The notes: generated from the sequence alone by a model not told the origin. Numbered from the stretch's first letter, positions 1-8,917 are shown. The stretch: 64,000 bases of DNA from CAZBSE01 sp964610385 (GCA_964610385.1 CAZSXW010000006.1:84156-148155), one strand, 5' to 3'. A program made the numbers and translations.

Positions 1-730
1 TTACTTTTTTATCTGCAGAAGGGGAGATTCTTGCCGGCACAAAGTAGTCTACCTCTCCAGTTTTGGTCCTTGACTCAAAGTCAAAAAATTTCTTTTTTGG
101 TGTTATCTCTACTACAGGTAGTATCCTGGGTTTTTCTTTTCCGATTATGCTTACTGCAAGCTCGATCCCATCTATGTATTTCTCCAGTATTACTTTCTTG
201 CTGTAGCCTAAGGCAAAGATTATAGCATGGGGCAAGTCGTTTTCTTTATCCACCAGCTTTATACCCAGTGCCGATCCCTGCGCAGACGGCTTAACTACAA
301 GCGGCATGCCTATTTTTTCTATTATGTAGGGCAGAAGTCTCGACGCACCAAGCTCCCTGAATGAACTGGTATTAAGAAAGTAAAAGGGTGGTGTCGGTAT
401 ATTATGGCTGGTAAATATTTCCTTTGATATTATCTTATCAAAGCTCAGTACATTGGGATAGACGCCCGGGCCGGTATAGGGGATATTTAAAACTTCCAGT
501 ATTTCCTGTATGGTACCGTCCTCTCCGTCTTTTCCGTGCAGTGCGATATAGGCAAGATCTATCTTTTCTGCATTCAGGTTGTTTACTATGGACTGGTCAA
601 TGTCCAGTTTTATGACATTGTGTCCCAGTTTTCTCAGTGCATTGGAGACTCTCTGGCCGCTCTTTATGGATATTTCCCTTTCAAGGGATCTTCCTCCCAT
701 AAGTACAGCGATATTTTTTTTCATTTTCAT
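1..730 (-). CDS. ddl: D-alanine--D-alanine ligase, C-terminal part outside the window
   Basis: This gene runs off the left edge of the window; about 243 N-terminal codons are visible on the reverse strand. The enzyme joins two D-alanines with ATP in the cytoplasm for peptidoglycan precursors. The translation begins MKMKKNIAVLMGGRSLERE, and GGRSLEREIS is the family's N-terminal signature. LHGKDGEDGTIQ (about residues 64-75) and the ATP-grasp segment VVKPSAQGSALGI (about 144-157) follow. Start ATGs lie at 730 and 724; either is possible. It sits 23 bp after the aminotransferase stop codon and is probably co-transcribed with it. The C-terminal catalytic half cannot be checked. Confidence 0.9.
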   Translation of the reverse strand, partial: MKMKKNIAVLMGGRSLEREISIKSGQRVSNALRKLGHNVIKLDIDQSIVNNLNAEKIDLAYIALHGKDGEDGTIQEILEVLNIPYTGPGVYPNVLSFDKIISKEIFTSHNIPTPPFYFLNTSSFRELGASRLLPYIIEKIGMPLVVKPSAQGSALGIKLVDKENDLPHAIIFALGYSKKVILEKYIDGIELAVSIIGKEKPRILPVVEITPKKKFFDFESRTKTGEVDYFVPARISPSADKKV

Positions 731-753
731 CACTCTTTTGTTATTTTGATATT

Positions 754-2004
754 TTATTTAAAACTTTTATATAATTTGATCTTCTCTTTTATTATCTTGG
801 ACAATATTATTATGCCCTTTTCTATTCTTTCGGTGTTTTCAGTACAAAAGGCAAGTCTTGCTTCGTTTAAACCCTTCTCATCCGGATAAAAGCCACTCCC
901 GGGCACATATGCTACCTTACTTCTGACTGCATCTGCCAGTATCTCTTTGGTACTAAGATAATCGGGAATTCTCAGCCATATGAAAAACCCTCCATTGGGT
1001 TTTGACCAGCTTGCTATACCGGAGAGGTTTTCCTTTAATGTCTTTAACATGATGTCTCTTCTTTTGGAATATATGTTTATAAACCTTTTTATATTATCCA
1101 CCCATGACGGATCGGAAAAATATTCATAGGCAATCCTCTGGGTAAAAGTACTGACGCAAAGGATTGTAGACTGCACTCCCAGAGATATTTTTTCCAGTAT
1201 CGGATGGGGAGCTACGATCCATCCTATTCTGAATCCTGGTGCCAGAAGTTTTGAGAGTGTACTGAGATATATTACATTACGGTTGTCACCCCTTATATCG
1301 AGCTCTTTAATGGTTGGAAGTGGTCTGCCTTCGTACCTTAACATCCCGTAAGGATTATCCTCCAGTATTATGGTCTTGTGTATTTTAGCAAGTTCCAGTA
1401 CCTTTTTTCTACGTTCAAGACTTAAGGTCACTCCTGATGGATTGGAAAAGTTAGACACCAGGTATATAAACTTTATCTTGATATTTTTCTTTGCTAGTTC
1501 TTTTAGTTTTTTTTCTAAAGCTGAAATGTCCATACCTTTTTCATCTACCTGTATATCTACTATTTTTGCTTCATAGGATTTAAATGAGTTAAGAGCCCCT
1601 GTGTAGGCAGGCGACTCTGTTATAACAGTATCACCCGGATTTATAAAGATCTTGGCCAGCAGGTCCAGAGCCTGCTGCCCTCCGGTAGTGATGATTATAT
1701 CCTCTTCAACTGTTTCAATACCTTCCAGTTTCATAACATCTATTAATTTAGTCTTAAAAGGGTAATAGCCGTCCGAGCGGCCGTACTGAATATTTATATC
1801 TCCGTCCGATTTCAGGGTCCTTTTTACATATTTTTCCAGTTTCTGAAAGTTCTGCGCCCTGACTTCGGGCAGTCCTCCAGCAAAGGAGATGATATCGGGC
1901 CTTGCAGACAGGGCAAGAAGATCCCTTATTTCGGAGGAAAACATGAATTCAGTCCTGTTTGAATATAGATCTGTCCAGTAATCAAATGTAATTTTCTTGC
2001 TCAT
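754..2004 (-). CDS. PLP-dependent aminotransferase, LysN/2-aminoadipate type (class I/II fold)
   Basis: A 416-residue fold-type I aminotransferase that moves amino groups between amino and 2-oxo acids. Visible features are TTGGQQALDLL (about 106-116, PLP phosphate region), SNPSG (187-191), EDNPYG (215-220) and the Schiff-base lysine K252 in STLSKLLAPGFRIGW. That lysine context is typical of the LysN/ARO8-like branch, which also supplies the C-terminal domain of MocR regulators. No N-terminal winged helix is present, so this is a free-standing enzyme. The substrate cannot be read from sequence; 2-aminoadipate, aromatic or branched-chain amino acids are possible. It is followed closely by ddl on the same strand. 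Confidence 0.88.
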   Translation of the reverse strand: MSKKITFDYWTDLYSNRTEFMFSSEIRDLLALSARPDIISFAGGLPEVRAQNFQKLEKYVKRTLKSDGDINIQYGRSDGYYPFKTKLIDVMKLEGIETVEEDIIITTGGQQALDLLAKIFINPGDTVITESPAYTGALNSFKSYEAKIVDIQVDEKGMDISALEKKLKELAKKNIKIKFIYLVSNFSNPSGVTLSLERRKKVLELAKIHKTIILEDNPYGMLRYEGRPLPTIKELDIRGDNRNVIYLSTLSKLLAPGFRIGWIVAPHPILEKISLGVQSTILCVSTFTQRIAYEYFSDPSWVDNIKRFINIYSKRRDIMLKTLKENLSGIASWSKPNGGFFIWLRIPDYLSTKEILADAVRSKVAYVPGSGFYPDEKGLNEARLAFCTENTERIEKGIIILSKIIKEKIKLYKSFK

Positions 2005-2160
2005 AAAAACGGCCCTGCCGGTAATATCTGGTGATATTATTATTGTAAGTAAGTAATGATATATTAAAAATTATAAAAGTTCAAAAAGGTTTTTAAAAGT
2101 TTAAACAATTATTTATAGTTGATATAATTATCGTTTAGAGAAACCAAATAAAATATCCGG

Positions 2161-2871
2161 GTGATGACTGTGGATCTGAATATAAAAATAAAGGATCTAT
2201 CTTTCAGGCAGCTGGAGAAAATGGAATTTAAGTGTGCTCAGTGCAGTTACTGGTTTGATTACAGCAAGGCCGGATTTTTAACAGGGTTTTCCAGAGTAAA
2301 GAATTTCAGAGGGCTGAAGAGCCTGGTTAAGGGCAAGGTACTTGAAAAAAGCAGCAGGAAAGAAAAAAGGAAGAAGATCATCTGGTTTAAGGAAAATGGT
2401 GGGAAGGTAAAGGCTGCTTTTGCCGGTAAAAAGTGCATTGGAGCAATTTTAGCAGGAGATTATTACCTTTTTCCCAGACTAAGGGAATTTAATGTTTTTC
2501 CGCCTGATTTTGACAGTATTTTTATAGGCTGTATTTATGTTGTTCCCAAATATAGGGAAATGGGTGTGGATAAGAGGCTGCTGGTAGAGCTGGAGAAAGA
2601 ACTTTTAAAGGAAAAGGTAAAGTCGATAGAGTCTATTGGCAAGAGGTTAAATGATGATATAGACAAGGAGGAATATTATAACAGTCCCAATGTCCCGTTT
2701 AAGTTTCTTATAAATAACGGCTTTTATTTGAAGAAAAACGACCCTCTTTTTCCTCTTTTAAGGTTGGATATGAAAAGTATAGCAGTTGACCTGGTCGGGG
2801 ATGAGAAACTGCTGGCTAAGCTGGCTATGAAAGGCAGGGTCGAAAGCCCCATAATTATAAGAAATGAGTAA
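2161..2871 (+). CDS. GNAT-like acetyltransferase with N-terminal CxxC motif
   Basis: A 236-residue protein. Near the N-terminus it has a CAQCSYW motif (C25, C28). The central part resembles a GNAT acetyl-CoA fold: strand IGCIYVVPKYR followed by a loop and helix, MGVDKRLLVELEKELL (about 130-146), which corresponds to the R/QxxGxG/A motif but is degenerate. The segment after it, with paired Y and P residues (EEYYNSPNVPFKFLINNGF), resembles GNAT C-terminal halves. The start may be GTG at 2161 or the adjacent ATG at 2164; no strong ribosome site is seen. It is transcribed away from the aminotransferase. Substrate unknown; the family call is an inference from motif layout. Confidence 0.6.
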   Translation: MMTVDLNIKIKDLSFRQLEKMEFKCAQCSYWFDYSKAGFLTGFSRVKNFRGLKSLVKGKVLEKSSRKEKRKKIIWFKENGGKVKAAFAGKKCIGAILAGDYYLFPRLREFNVFPPDFDSIFIGCIYVVPKYREMGVDKRLLVELEKELLKEKVKSIESIGKRLNDDIDKEEYYNSPNVPFKFLINNGFYLKKNDPLFPLLRLDMKSIAVDLVGDEKLLAKLAMKGRVESPIIIRNE

Positions 2872-2901
2872 TAGATTTCGGGTTTTGTTTTAATTTTATG
2901 T

Positions 2902-2930
2902 TAGACAAAATTTTTAAATTATGTTAGTAT
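2902..2930 (+). promoter_or_regulatory. Probable sigma-70-type promoter of the T-box/trpB2 unit
   Basis: TAGACA at 2902-2907 is followed after 17 bases by TAGTAT at 2925-2930. The position just upstream of the T-box leader fits. Each hexamer has mismatches to consensus, so the call rests on spacing and location. Confidence 0.5.
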
Positions 2931-2959
2931 TCATAACTTAACAAGAAAAAGCTTAATTG

Positions 2960-3288
2960 AAAAATAAATAAAAGCCAAAACCTGTGATCAGAAATAGTAG
3001 GCACCGAAAGCTGCATACAGAGAGCCGCTGAAGTTGAGAATGCGGCTGCAAAGCCGGTGACTGAATGGATCTGTGAGGGCCTGGCTCAAATCTTTAAAAA
3101 AGAGAGTAAGTCGGGACGGCTTCCTCCGTTATCAGAGGATAGGATATCATAGAGTATCTTAAATATTTAAAGCGCACAGTAGGATAATGTCTATACCTTA
3201 AGTTTTTACTGTGAAGTAGGGTGGCACCGCGGGAATTCAACCTCTCGTCTCTACAAATATCATGTAGTGATGGAGAGGTTTTTATTTT
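2960..3288 (+). promoter_or_regulatory. T-box riboswitch leader, tryptophan specifier
   Basis: A T-box leader that senses uncharged tRNA and controls read-through into trpB2. The conserved T-box core AGGGTGGCACCGCGGG lies at 3218-3233. It is followed by a terminator hairpin in which AACCTCTC (3239-3246) pairs with GAGAGGTT (3273-3280), ahead of a T-run. Stem I elements are visible from about 2990 (AGTAGG motif near 2995). In the specifier region, TGAATGGATCTGTGAG contains TGG at 3066-3068, a tryptophan codon in the expected GAA-codon-A context. The downstream gene is a tryptophan synthase, which agrees with the specifier. Uncharged tRNA-Trp would stabilise the antiterminator and switch on trpB2. 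Confidence 0.92.
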
Positions 3289-3290
3289 AT
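3239..3290 (+). terminator. T-box regulated intrinsic terminator
   Basis: An 8-bp stem (3239-3246 with 3273-3280) is followed by TTTTATTTTAT. Part of the 5' arm follows directly on the T-box core, so it can alternatively form the antiterminator. Confidence 0.85.
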
Positions 3291-3343
3291 AAATAGATTT
3301 TAATTATTATAAATCAAGTCAAAAGGAGAAGAAGGAGAGTAAA

Positions 3344-4705
3344 ATGGACAAGAGAACCAAGTTTGTGCTGGATGAGGATGAGATACCGGAGAAATGGTAT
3401 AATATCCAGGCAGATTTACCCAAACCTCTTTCACCACCTCTGCACCCGGTAACGGGGAAACCACTGACTCCTGATGATCTTGCTCCATTATTTCCAATGG
3501 AGCTTATAAAGCAGGAGGTCAGTACTGAAAGGTGGATTGAGATTCCTGAAGAAGTAAGGGATATCTATAGATTGTGGAGACCTACCACTCTGTTCAGGGC
3601 TCACAGGTTGGAGAAAGTACTGGATACACCGGCCAAGATCTTTTATAAGTATGAAGGAACAAGCCCTCCCGGAAGCCACAAGCCCAATACTGCAGTAGCC
3701 CAGGCTTACTATAATATGAAGGAGGGTATCAAGAGGATAACTACCGAGACCGGTGCCGGGCAATGGGGTAGTGCCCTGTCTTTTGGCGGTGCATGTTTTG
3801 GGATAAAGATCAAGGTTTACATGGTGGCTATCAGCTATAAGCAGAAACCTTACCGCCGGGTAATGATGGAGACATGGGGAGCCGAGTGTGTGCCGAGTCC
3901 CAGTAAAGATACCAATGTAGGACGAAGTGTACTGGAAAAAGATCCCGACTGCCCAGGAAGCTTAGGGCTGGCTATTAGTGAGGCCGTCGAGGATGCAGTC
4001 TCTCACGATGATACTCATTATTCACTCGGCAGCGTACTGAACCATGTTCTTTTGCACCAGACTGTAAACGGCCTGGAGGCAAAAAAGCTGATGGAGAAGG
4101 CAGATGCCTATCCGGATATCATAGTAGGATGTATCGGCGGAGGTTCAAACTTTGCAGGACTTTTCCTGCCTTTTATAAAGGATAAAATAGAAGGAAAAAA
4201 GCCGGACCTGCGTATAATCAATGTTGAGCCGACAGCTGCTCCCACTATGACCAAGGGACCTTATGCCTATGATTACGGTGATACGGCAAAACTTGCCCCG
4301 ATAATCAAGATGTATACCCTCGGACATGGTTTTATCCCACCGCCGATTCATGCCGGAGGTCTCCGTTATCACGGAATGGCACCTATTATATGCCATCTTG
4401 CTGATCTCGGCCTTGTTGAAGCAAGAGCTGAAAACCAGATTGCTACTTTTAAGGCTGGAGTGACCTTTGCCAGGGCTGAAGGTATTATAAGTGCCCCGGA
4501 GACAAACCACTGTATCAAGGCAGCAATTGATGAAGCGTTAAAGTGCAAGGAATCCGGAGAATCAAAGACAATTCTTATAGCACATAGCGGACATGGACAT
4601 GTTGATATGGCTGCATATGAAGCTTATCTATCCGGTAATTTAAAGGATTACCAGTATCCAAAGGAAAAGATAGAAGAAGCTCTGAAGGAATTACCGAAAG
4701 TATAG
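3344..4705 (+). CDS. trpB: Tryptophan synthase beta chain, TrpB2 type
   Basis: A 453-residue PLP enzyme that condenses indole with serine to make tryptophan. Its length, N-terminal extension (WYNIQADLPKPLSPPLHP) and sequence around the PLP lysine (EGTSPPGSHKPNTA, K113) are those of the TrpB2 class, not the shorter TrpB1 that pairs with TrpA. GGGSN at 265-269 binds the PLP phosphate. No trpA or other trp gene is adjacent, as is usual for TrpB2, which is thought to work as an indole-salvage enzyme. The ribosome site AAGGAGAAGAAGGAG precedes ATG 3344. Expression is controlled by the tryptophan T-box immediately upstream. Confidence 0.95.
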   Translation: MDKRTKFVLDEDEIPEKWYNIQADLPKPLSPPLHPVTGKPLTPDDLAPLFPMELIKQEVSTERWIEIPEEVRDIYRLWRPTTLFRAHRLEKVLDTPAKIFYKYEGTSPPGSHKPNTAVAQAYYNMKEGIKRITTETGAGQWGSALSFGGACFGIKIKVYMVAISYKQKPYRRVMMETWGAECVPSPSKDTNVGRSVLEKDPDCPGSLGLAISEAVEDAVSHDDTHYSLGSVLNHVLLHQTVNGLEAKKLMEKADAYPDIIVGCIGGGSNFAGLFLPFIKDKIEGKKPDLRIINVEPTAAPTMTKGPYAYDYGDTAKLAPIIKMYTLGHGFIPPPIHAGGLRYHGMAPIICHLADLGLVEARAENQIATFKAGVTFARAEGIISAPETNHCIKAAIDEALKCKESGESKTILIAHSGHGHVDMAAYEAYLSGNLKDYQYPKEKIEEALKELPKV

Positions 4706-4725
4706 AATGTACTGATTTTGATTAT

Positions 4726-4770
4726 AGGAGGGATTTTACTAGTTAAAATCCCTCCTACCCTCTTTAATAT
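4726..4770 (+). terminator. Hairpin terminator after trpB2
   Basis: AGGAGGGATTTTA at 4726-4738 pairs with TAAAATCCCTCCT at 4744-4756, a 13-bp nearly perfect stem with a short loop. The following sequence is pyrimidine-rich rather than a clean T-run, so efficiency is uncertain. Confidence 0.7.
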
Positions 4771-5189
4771 ATTAAAAAAGAAGTCATTTTGTCTGATTGT
4801 GTTTGTAAATAAAAAATGCATATAAGTTAATACTAAAAAAATCTACTTGATTTTTTTTAAATAAGTCTATATATTATATAGGAAAATTTCATTTTAATTT
4901 AACATTAACAGTAGAGGTTTCTTCAAAATAATCGTGTCTTGATTTTCTAAAAATGCTGGGTTGTTGATATAAAATTTAGTAATGATGGTCCATTAACCTG
5001 AATTTTGTAAAATCCCTTTTAAGCTATATTTAAAAATTATAACAAATTCCAAGGACTTAAAAATAATATTTTTAAGTGTAATCTAATACAATTTTAACTG
5101 TTTAAATTATTTAATCGGAAAAATAAAAGATTACAGTTGGGATAAAAGTAAAATATATGAGTTTCGGAATATGAAAGGAGTATCTATAA
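4757..5189 (+). other. Long AT-rich gap upstream of rho
   Basis: About 430 bases without a convincing open reading frame. The sequence is AT-rich with scattered TATA-like hexamers, and GAAAGGAG lies just before the rho start. No riboswitch, tRNA or strong hairpin was recognised. A long untranslated rho leader with autoregulatory function is possible, but nothing in the sequence proves it. Confidence 0.5.
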
Positions 5190-6593
5190 ATGACTGAATT
5201 GGAAGAACTAAATAGAGAGTTTCTGGATAGAAAAGTTTTAGCTGACATTAAGATTATTGCAAGACAGTTAAATATTCAGGGGATTTCTAAGATGAAAAAA
5301 GAAGAAATGATAGAAAAAATACTGGAAGAAGTATCCAATAACGGTATGGGAGAGTCTTCATTAGAGGGTAAGAATCCGGTCTCTAAAGAAACAGGAGTAC
5401 TGGAGAAGGAAAAAAAGGAAAAGGTGAAAAAGAAAATTGAGAAGAAACCCGAATTTGAGTTGTATAAGGAAAGGATGAAAGGGATACTGGATATACTGGC
5501 TGACGGTTATGGATTCTTACGGACTTCAGGATACCTTGCGGGTTCTCATGATATATATGTTTCGCAGTCTCAGATAAGAAGATTCAGATTAAGGCAGGGC
5601 GATGAAGTCTATGGACAGGTGCGTCCTCCGAAAGAAAGTGAGAAGTATAATGCGCTGCTCAGAATAGAGGAAGTAAACGGAGAAGACCCGGAATTTATAA
5701 GAAGCAGGATACCGTTTGAGAAATTAACTCCTGTATACCCTATGGAGAGGCTGCGTCTGGAAACGAATAAATCGAGTAATATCACTCCAAGAATCATAGA
5801 CCTCATTGCACCTATAGGTAAAGGACAGAGAGGACTTATAGTGTCACCGCCTAAAGCTGGTAAGACAACCATACTAAAAGACCTTGCCAATAGTGTTTCC
5901 AGCAATAATCCCGAGGTTTACATAATTGTGCTGCTTATAGATGAAAGGCCGGAAGAAGTGACTGATATGGAAAGATCGGTAAAAGGGGAGGTAATAAGTT
6001 CGACATTTGACCAGCCCTCGGACAATCATATTCAGGTCGCTGAATTGGTACTTCAGAGAGCAAAGAGACTTGTTGAACACGGAAAGGATGTTCTGATACT
6101 CCTGGATAGCATAACCCGTCTCGCCAGAGCGTATAATCTATCGATCCCGGCCAGCGGTAGAGTCTTATCGGGTGGAGTTGATTCTTCGGCACTTTTCCCT
6201 CCCAAGAGATTCTTTGGTGCAGCTAGAAATATCGAAAACGGCGGGAGCCTTACCATACTTGCTACCGCATTAATTGATACTGGAAGTAGAATGGACGATG
6301 TTATATTTGAGGAATTTAAGGGTACCGGTAATATGGAAATAAACCTTGACAGGCAGCTGGCAGATAAGAGGATCTTTCCTGCTATCGATATAACCAGGTC
6401 TGGAACCAGGAAAGAAGAATTACTGATGGAAAAAGACGAAGCAAGTATAGTATGGAAGCTTAGAAGGTTGATTCATGAAAAAGAACCGGAAATCGCATTG
6501 GAACAGCTGATAGACTATATAAAGAATACCAAATCTAACGATGATTTTCTTAATGCCATAAAAGCAAGCTTTGACAAAGAGAAAAAGTTATAA
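5190..6593 (+). CDS. rho: Transcription termination factor Rho
   Basis: A 467-residue hexameric RNA helicase that ends transcription at untranslated RNA. A Rho N-terminal helical domain (about 1-50) is followed by a short lysine-rich linker (about 60-88). The RNA-binding cold-shock-like domain includes GILDILADGYGFLR (98-111). The ATPase core has Walker A SPPKAGKTT (219-227), Walker B VLILLD (301-306) and the Q-loop and R-loop region after SGGVDSSALFPPKRFFGAARN. The start is well supported by AAAGGAG ahead of ATG 5190. It is a single gene with convergent folD downstream. Confidence 0.97.
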   Translation: MTELEELNREFLDRKVLADIKIIARQLNIQGISKMKKEEMIEKILEEVSNNGMGESSLEGKNPVSKETGVLEKEKKEKVKKKIEKKPEFELYKERMKGILDILADGYGFLRTSGYLAGSHDIYVSQSQIRRFRLRQGDEVYGQVRPPKESEKYNALLRIEEVNGEDPEFIRSRIPFEKLTPVYPMERLRLETNKSSNITPRIIDLIAPIGKGQRGLIVSPPKAGKTTILKDLANSVSSNNPEVYIIVLLIDERPEEVTDMERSVKGEVISSTFDQPSDNHIQVAELVLQRAKRLVEHGKDVLILLDSITRLARAYNLSIPASGRVLSGGVDSSALFPPKRFFGAARNIENGGSLTILATALIDTGSRMDDVIFEEFKGTGNMEINLDRQLADKRIFPAIDITRSGTRKEELLMEKDEASIVWKLRRLIHEKEPEIALEQLIDYIKNTKSNDDFLNAIKASFDKEKKL

Positions 6594-6645
6594 GATACAG
6601 CAACCCCAAAGTATGAGATCTATTTTTTCAATTATCAACTGTGCT

Positions 6646-7782
6646 TTAATCTTTTGTTATAAAGTTCTTAGATTTGACGAATTCTTTTAATTTCTTGTGT
6701 TCGGCTTTTTTCAGTTTTCCATTTCCTTCTATTTCTTTTTTCAGCTTGTAGATCTCATCCTGCATTTCACTTACTCTATTCAGAAGTTTCTCAACCATTT
6801 CATCGTAAGTATCAATTATTTCGTCCTTGCTCATACCTTTGAATTCACCTAAACACTCTTGCATCTCTCTCTCCTTTCTCATAGCTTTTATGGCAAGCTT
6901 AACCGTATTTGATAAAAGCATGGCAATAGTCATAGGACCTACTCCTCCGGGGACGGGAGTTATATAGCTTGCTTTTTTTTGTACTTTCAAAAAGTCAACA
7001 TCTCCAATAAGCGTTTCTCCTTTTTTCTCAAAGTCTTCTTTTCTCCACTCCAGAAGTTCCGGGTTTGCTTTATCGGCAGTGATCCTGTTTATTCCTACAT
7101 CTATTACGACTGCTCCTTTCTTTACCATATCTTCTTTTATAAGATAGGGTACGCCGGTTGCTACTACCAGAATATCTGCTTTCAGGGTATGCTCTTTTAG
7201 TTCCCTGGTCTCTATATGACAGGTAGTAGGAGTAGCCCACTCATTTAGAAAAAGTAAGCTTAGCGGTTTTCCTACGATTTCACTGTGTCCTACGATAGTG
7301 GCATTTTTACCTTTCATTGGGATGTCTTCTCTTTTTAGCATTTCCATTATGCCTGCCGGAGTTGCAGGCACTAAAAAATCTTGCTTTGCTACCAGAGAAC
7401 CCATATTAAAGGGGTGGAATCCGTCTGCATCCTTTTCAGGAGCAATTGATTCTAACAGAATCCTTTCATCGATTTGTTTTGGAAGAGGTAGTTGTACCAG
7501 TATACCGTTTATATCAGGTCTTTTATTTAATTTTTCTATTTCCATAATTATGTCAGTGGTAGAAACGGAATCATCCATATTAATAGAAATCGATTTGATT
7601 CCTACCTGCTCGCATGCTTTTATTTTATTTCTGACATAGATCTGTGATGCAGGATTTTCACCTACCATTATTACGGCCAGACCGGGCTTTATCCCGTTCT
7701 CTTTCTCAAACTGGATCACTTCTTCGGCGAGCTCGTTCTTTATCTCTTCAGATAGTTTTTTTCCATCAAGTATTTTTGCCAT
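6646..7782 (-). CDS. folD: Bifunctional methylenetetrahydrofolate dehydrogenase/cyclohydrolase with C-terminal extension
   Basis: FolD interconverts 5,10-methylene-THF, methenyl-THF and 10-formyl-THF, a central one-carbon step and part of the Wood-Ljungdahl methyl branch. Numbered from ATG 7782, the protein has the catalytic Y49/K53 pair in YVRNKIKACEQ, VQLPLPKQ (97-103), KDADGFHP, the NAD(P) loop ATIVGHSEIVGKP (161-173) and PGGVGPMT (278-285). The core ends near residue 302. A further 75 or so charged residues (KEREMQECLGEF onward) form a predicted coiled tail not found in standard FolD of about 285 residues. ATG 7782 has GGGGAAG upstream; GTG 7791 is an alternative start. Confidence 0.95.
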   Translation of the reverse strand: MAKILDGKKLSEEIKNELAEEVIQFEKENGIKPGLAVIMVGENPASQIYVRNKIKACEQVGIKSISINMDDSVSTTDIIMEIEKLNKRPDINGILVQLPLPKQIDERILLESIAPEKDADGFHPFNMGSLVAKQDFLVPATPAGIMEMLKREDIPMKGKNATIVGHSEIVGKPLSLLFLNEWATPTTCHIETRELKEHTLKADILVVATGVPYLIKEDMVKKGAVVIDVGINRITADKANPELLEWRKEDFEKKGETLIGDVDFLKVQKKASYITPVPGGVGPMTIAMLLSNTVKLAIKAMRKEREMQECLGEFKGMSKDEIIDTYDEMVEKLLNRVSEMQDEIYKLKKEIEGNGKLKKAEHKKLKEFVKSKNFITKD

Positions 7783-7923
7783 TTTAATCACTTCCCCGGA
7801 AATTTTTATTTTGCTTAGGCATAGTTTTAATATTTTCCACTACTAAAGTATACTCACTTTATCAACTATATCAAGTATTATATATTTTTATTGCTTTCAC
7901 GCGTAATTATTGATAGGGCTATA

Positions 7924-7952
7924 TTTACAGTCATTAATATTTATGCTAACAT
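7924..7952 (+). promoter_or_regulatory. Probable promoter of the rpmE-thyX-prfA-prmC cluster
   Basis: TTTACA at 7924-7929 and TAACAT at 7947-7952 are separated by 17 bases, about 50 bases before the rpmE start. This matches a sigma-70-type promoter by spacing and position. Confidence 0.5.
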
Positions 7953-8004
7953 TTAGGATTTGAAATAGGTCAGCTGTAATAAATTTCAAATGGGGAGTGA
8001 GATT

Positions 8005-8211
8005 ATGAAGAAAGATATACATCCGGAATATTTTGACTGTACTGTCATATGTTCTTGTGGAAATACGTTTAAAACCAGATCAACAAAAAAAGAACTGAAA
8101 ATTGAGATATGCTCAAACTGTCACCCTTTTTATACCGGCAGGCAAAAGCTGGTTGATTCCGGTGGAAGGGTGGAAAGGTTTAAAAAGAGACTCACAAAAT
8201 CCAAGAAATAA
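8005..8211 (+). CDS. rpmE: 50S ribosomal protein L31, zinc-binding type
   Basis: A 68-residue large-subunit ribosomal protein beginning MKKDIHPEYFDCTVICSCG, the L31 signature. Zinc ligands are visible at C16, C18, C36 and C39 (CSC and CSNC), so this is the C+ form that depends on zinc. HPFYTGRQKLVDSGGRVERF is the conserved C-terminal half. The start at 8005 is chosen over 7990 because GGGGAGTGAG lies just upstream and the family begins MK(K/A)DIHP. It heads a cluster with thyX, DUF1385, prfA and prmC, a common Firmicute arrangement. Confidence 0.96.
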   Translation: MKKDIHPEYFDCTVICSCGNTFKTRSTKKELKIEICSNCHPFYTGRQKLVDSGGRVERFKKRLTKSKK

Positions 8212-8224
8212 ACAAGGTATCTGA

Positions 8225-8917
8225 ATGAAAGTCAATTTGGTCAAATACACCCAGGAACCGGAAAAGGTGATAGCAATAGCCGCAAGATTGTGCTATTCAC
8301 CGGTAGGAGTGAAAGAACTTGAAGATGAGCTTAGTAATGAGGATGTTGAAAAGTTAGTCAGATTTGTTATTAAAAGCGGCCACCACAGCACTGTTGAACA
8401 TGCACATTTTACCTTTGCGGTAGAAGGTGTGTCCAGAGCTCTTACACACCAGCTGGTAAGGCACAGGGTCGCTTCTTATAATCAGCAATCACAGAGATAT
8501 GTAAAATTCAAGGATAATTTTGAATATATCACTCCACCGGCAATAGAAAAAGATATAAATTCAAAAGAAAAATATGATAGTCTGATTTCGAGTATTCATA
8601 AATTATATATGGATATGCTGGACAGCGGGATTGAGCCTGAGGATGCAAGGTACATTCTACCTAATGCTTCAGAGACAAAAATAATCGTTTCAATGAATGC
8701 CAGAGAGCTTTTGCATTTTTTTACCCTAAGGTGCTGCAACAGGGCACAGTGGGAGATAAGAGAGTTGGCAACACGGATGTTAAAGCTGGTCAAAAAGATC
8801 GCTCCCGTAGTTTTTGAGAAAGCTGGCCCGAATTGCTTGAGAGGTCCCTGCAGGGAAGGTAAATTTACCTGTGGTAATCCTCCTAAAGCGAGTGATTTTG
8901 ATGCCGAAAGTCAATAA
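8225..8917 (+). CDS. thyX: Flavin-dependent thymidylate synthase ThyX
   Basis: A 230-residue FAD enzyme that methylates dUMP to dTMP using methylene-THF and NAD(P)H, without needing dihydrofolate reductase. The diagnostic ThyX motif RHRx7S is present as RHRVASYNQQS (79-89), with R91 following. HHSTVEHAHFTF (53-64) and ILPNASETKIIVSMNARELLHFF with RCCNRAQWEIR are family blocks. The C-terminal tail ends with CREGKFTCGNP, cysteines seen in some ThyX proteins. The gene starts 13 bp after rpmE and overlaps the next start by 17 bp, indicating translational coupling. No thyA is in the window. Confidence 0.96.
   Translation: MKVNLVKYTQEPEKVIAIAARLCYSPVGVKELEDELSNEDVEKLVRFVIKSGHHSTVEHAHFTFAVEGVSRALTHQLVRHRVASYNQQSQRYVKFKDNFEYITPPAIEKDINSKEKYDSLISSIHKLYMDMLDSGIEPEDARYILPNASETKIIVSMNARELLHFFTLRCCNRAQWEIRELATRMLKLVKKIAPVVFEKAGPNCLRGPCREGKFTCGNPPKASDFDAESQ

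Noticed and set aside
3488..3763. Reverse-strand open frame of 91 codons inside trpB2
   Set aside because: It lies wholly within a well-conserved coding region on the other strand, has no ribosome site and no recognisable domain.
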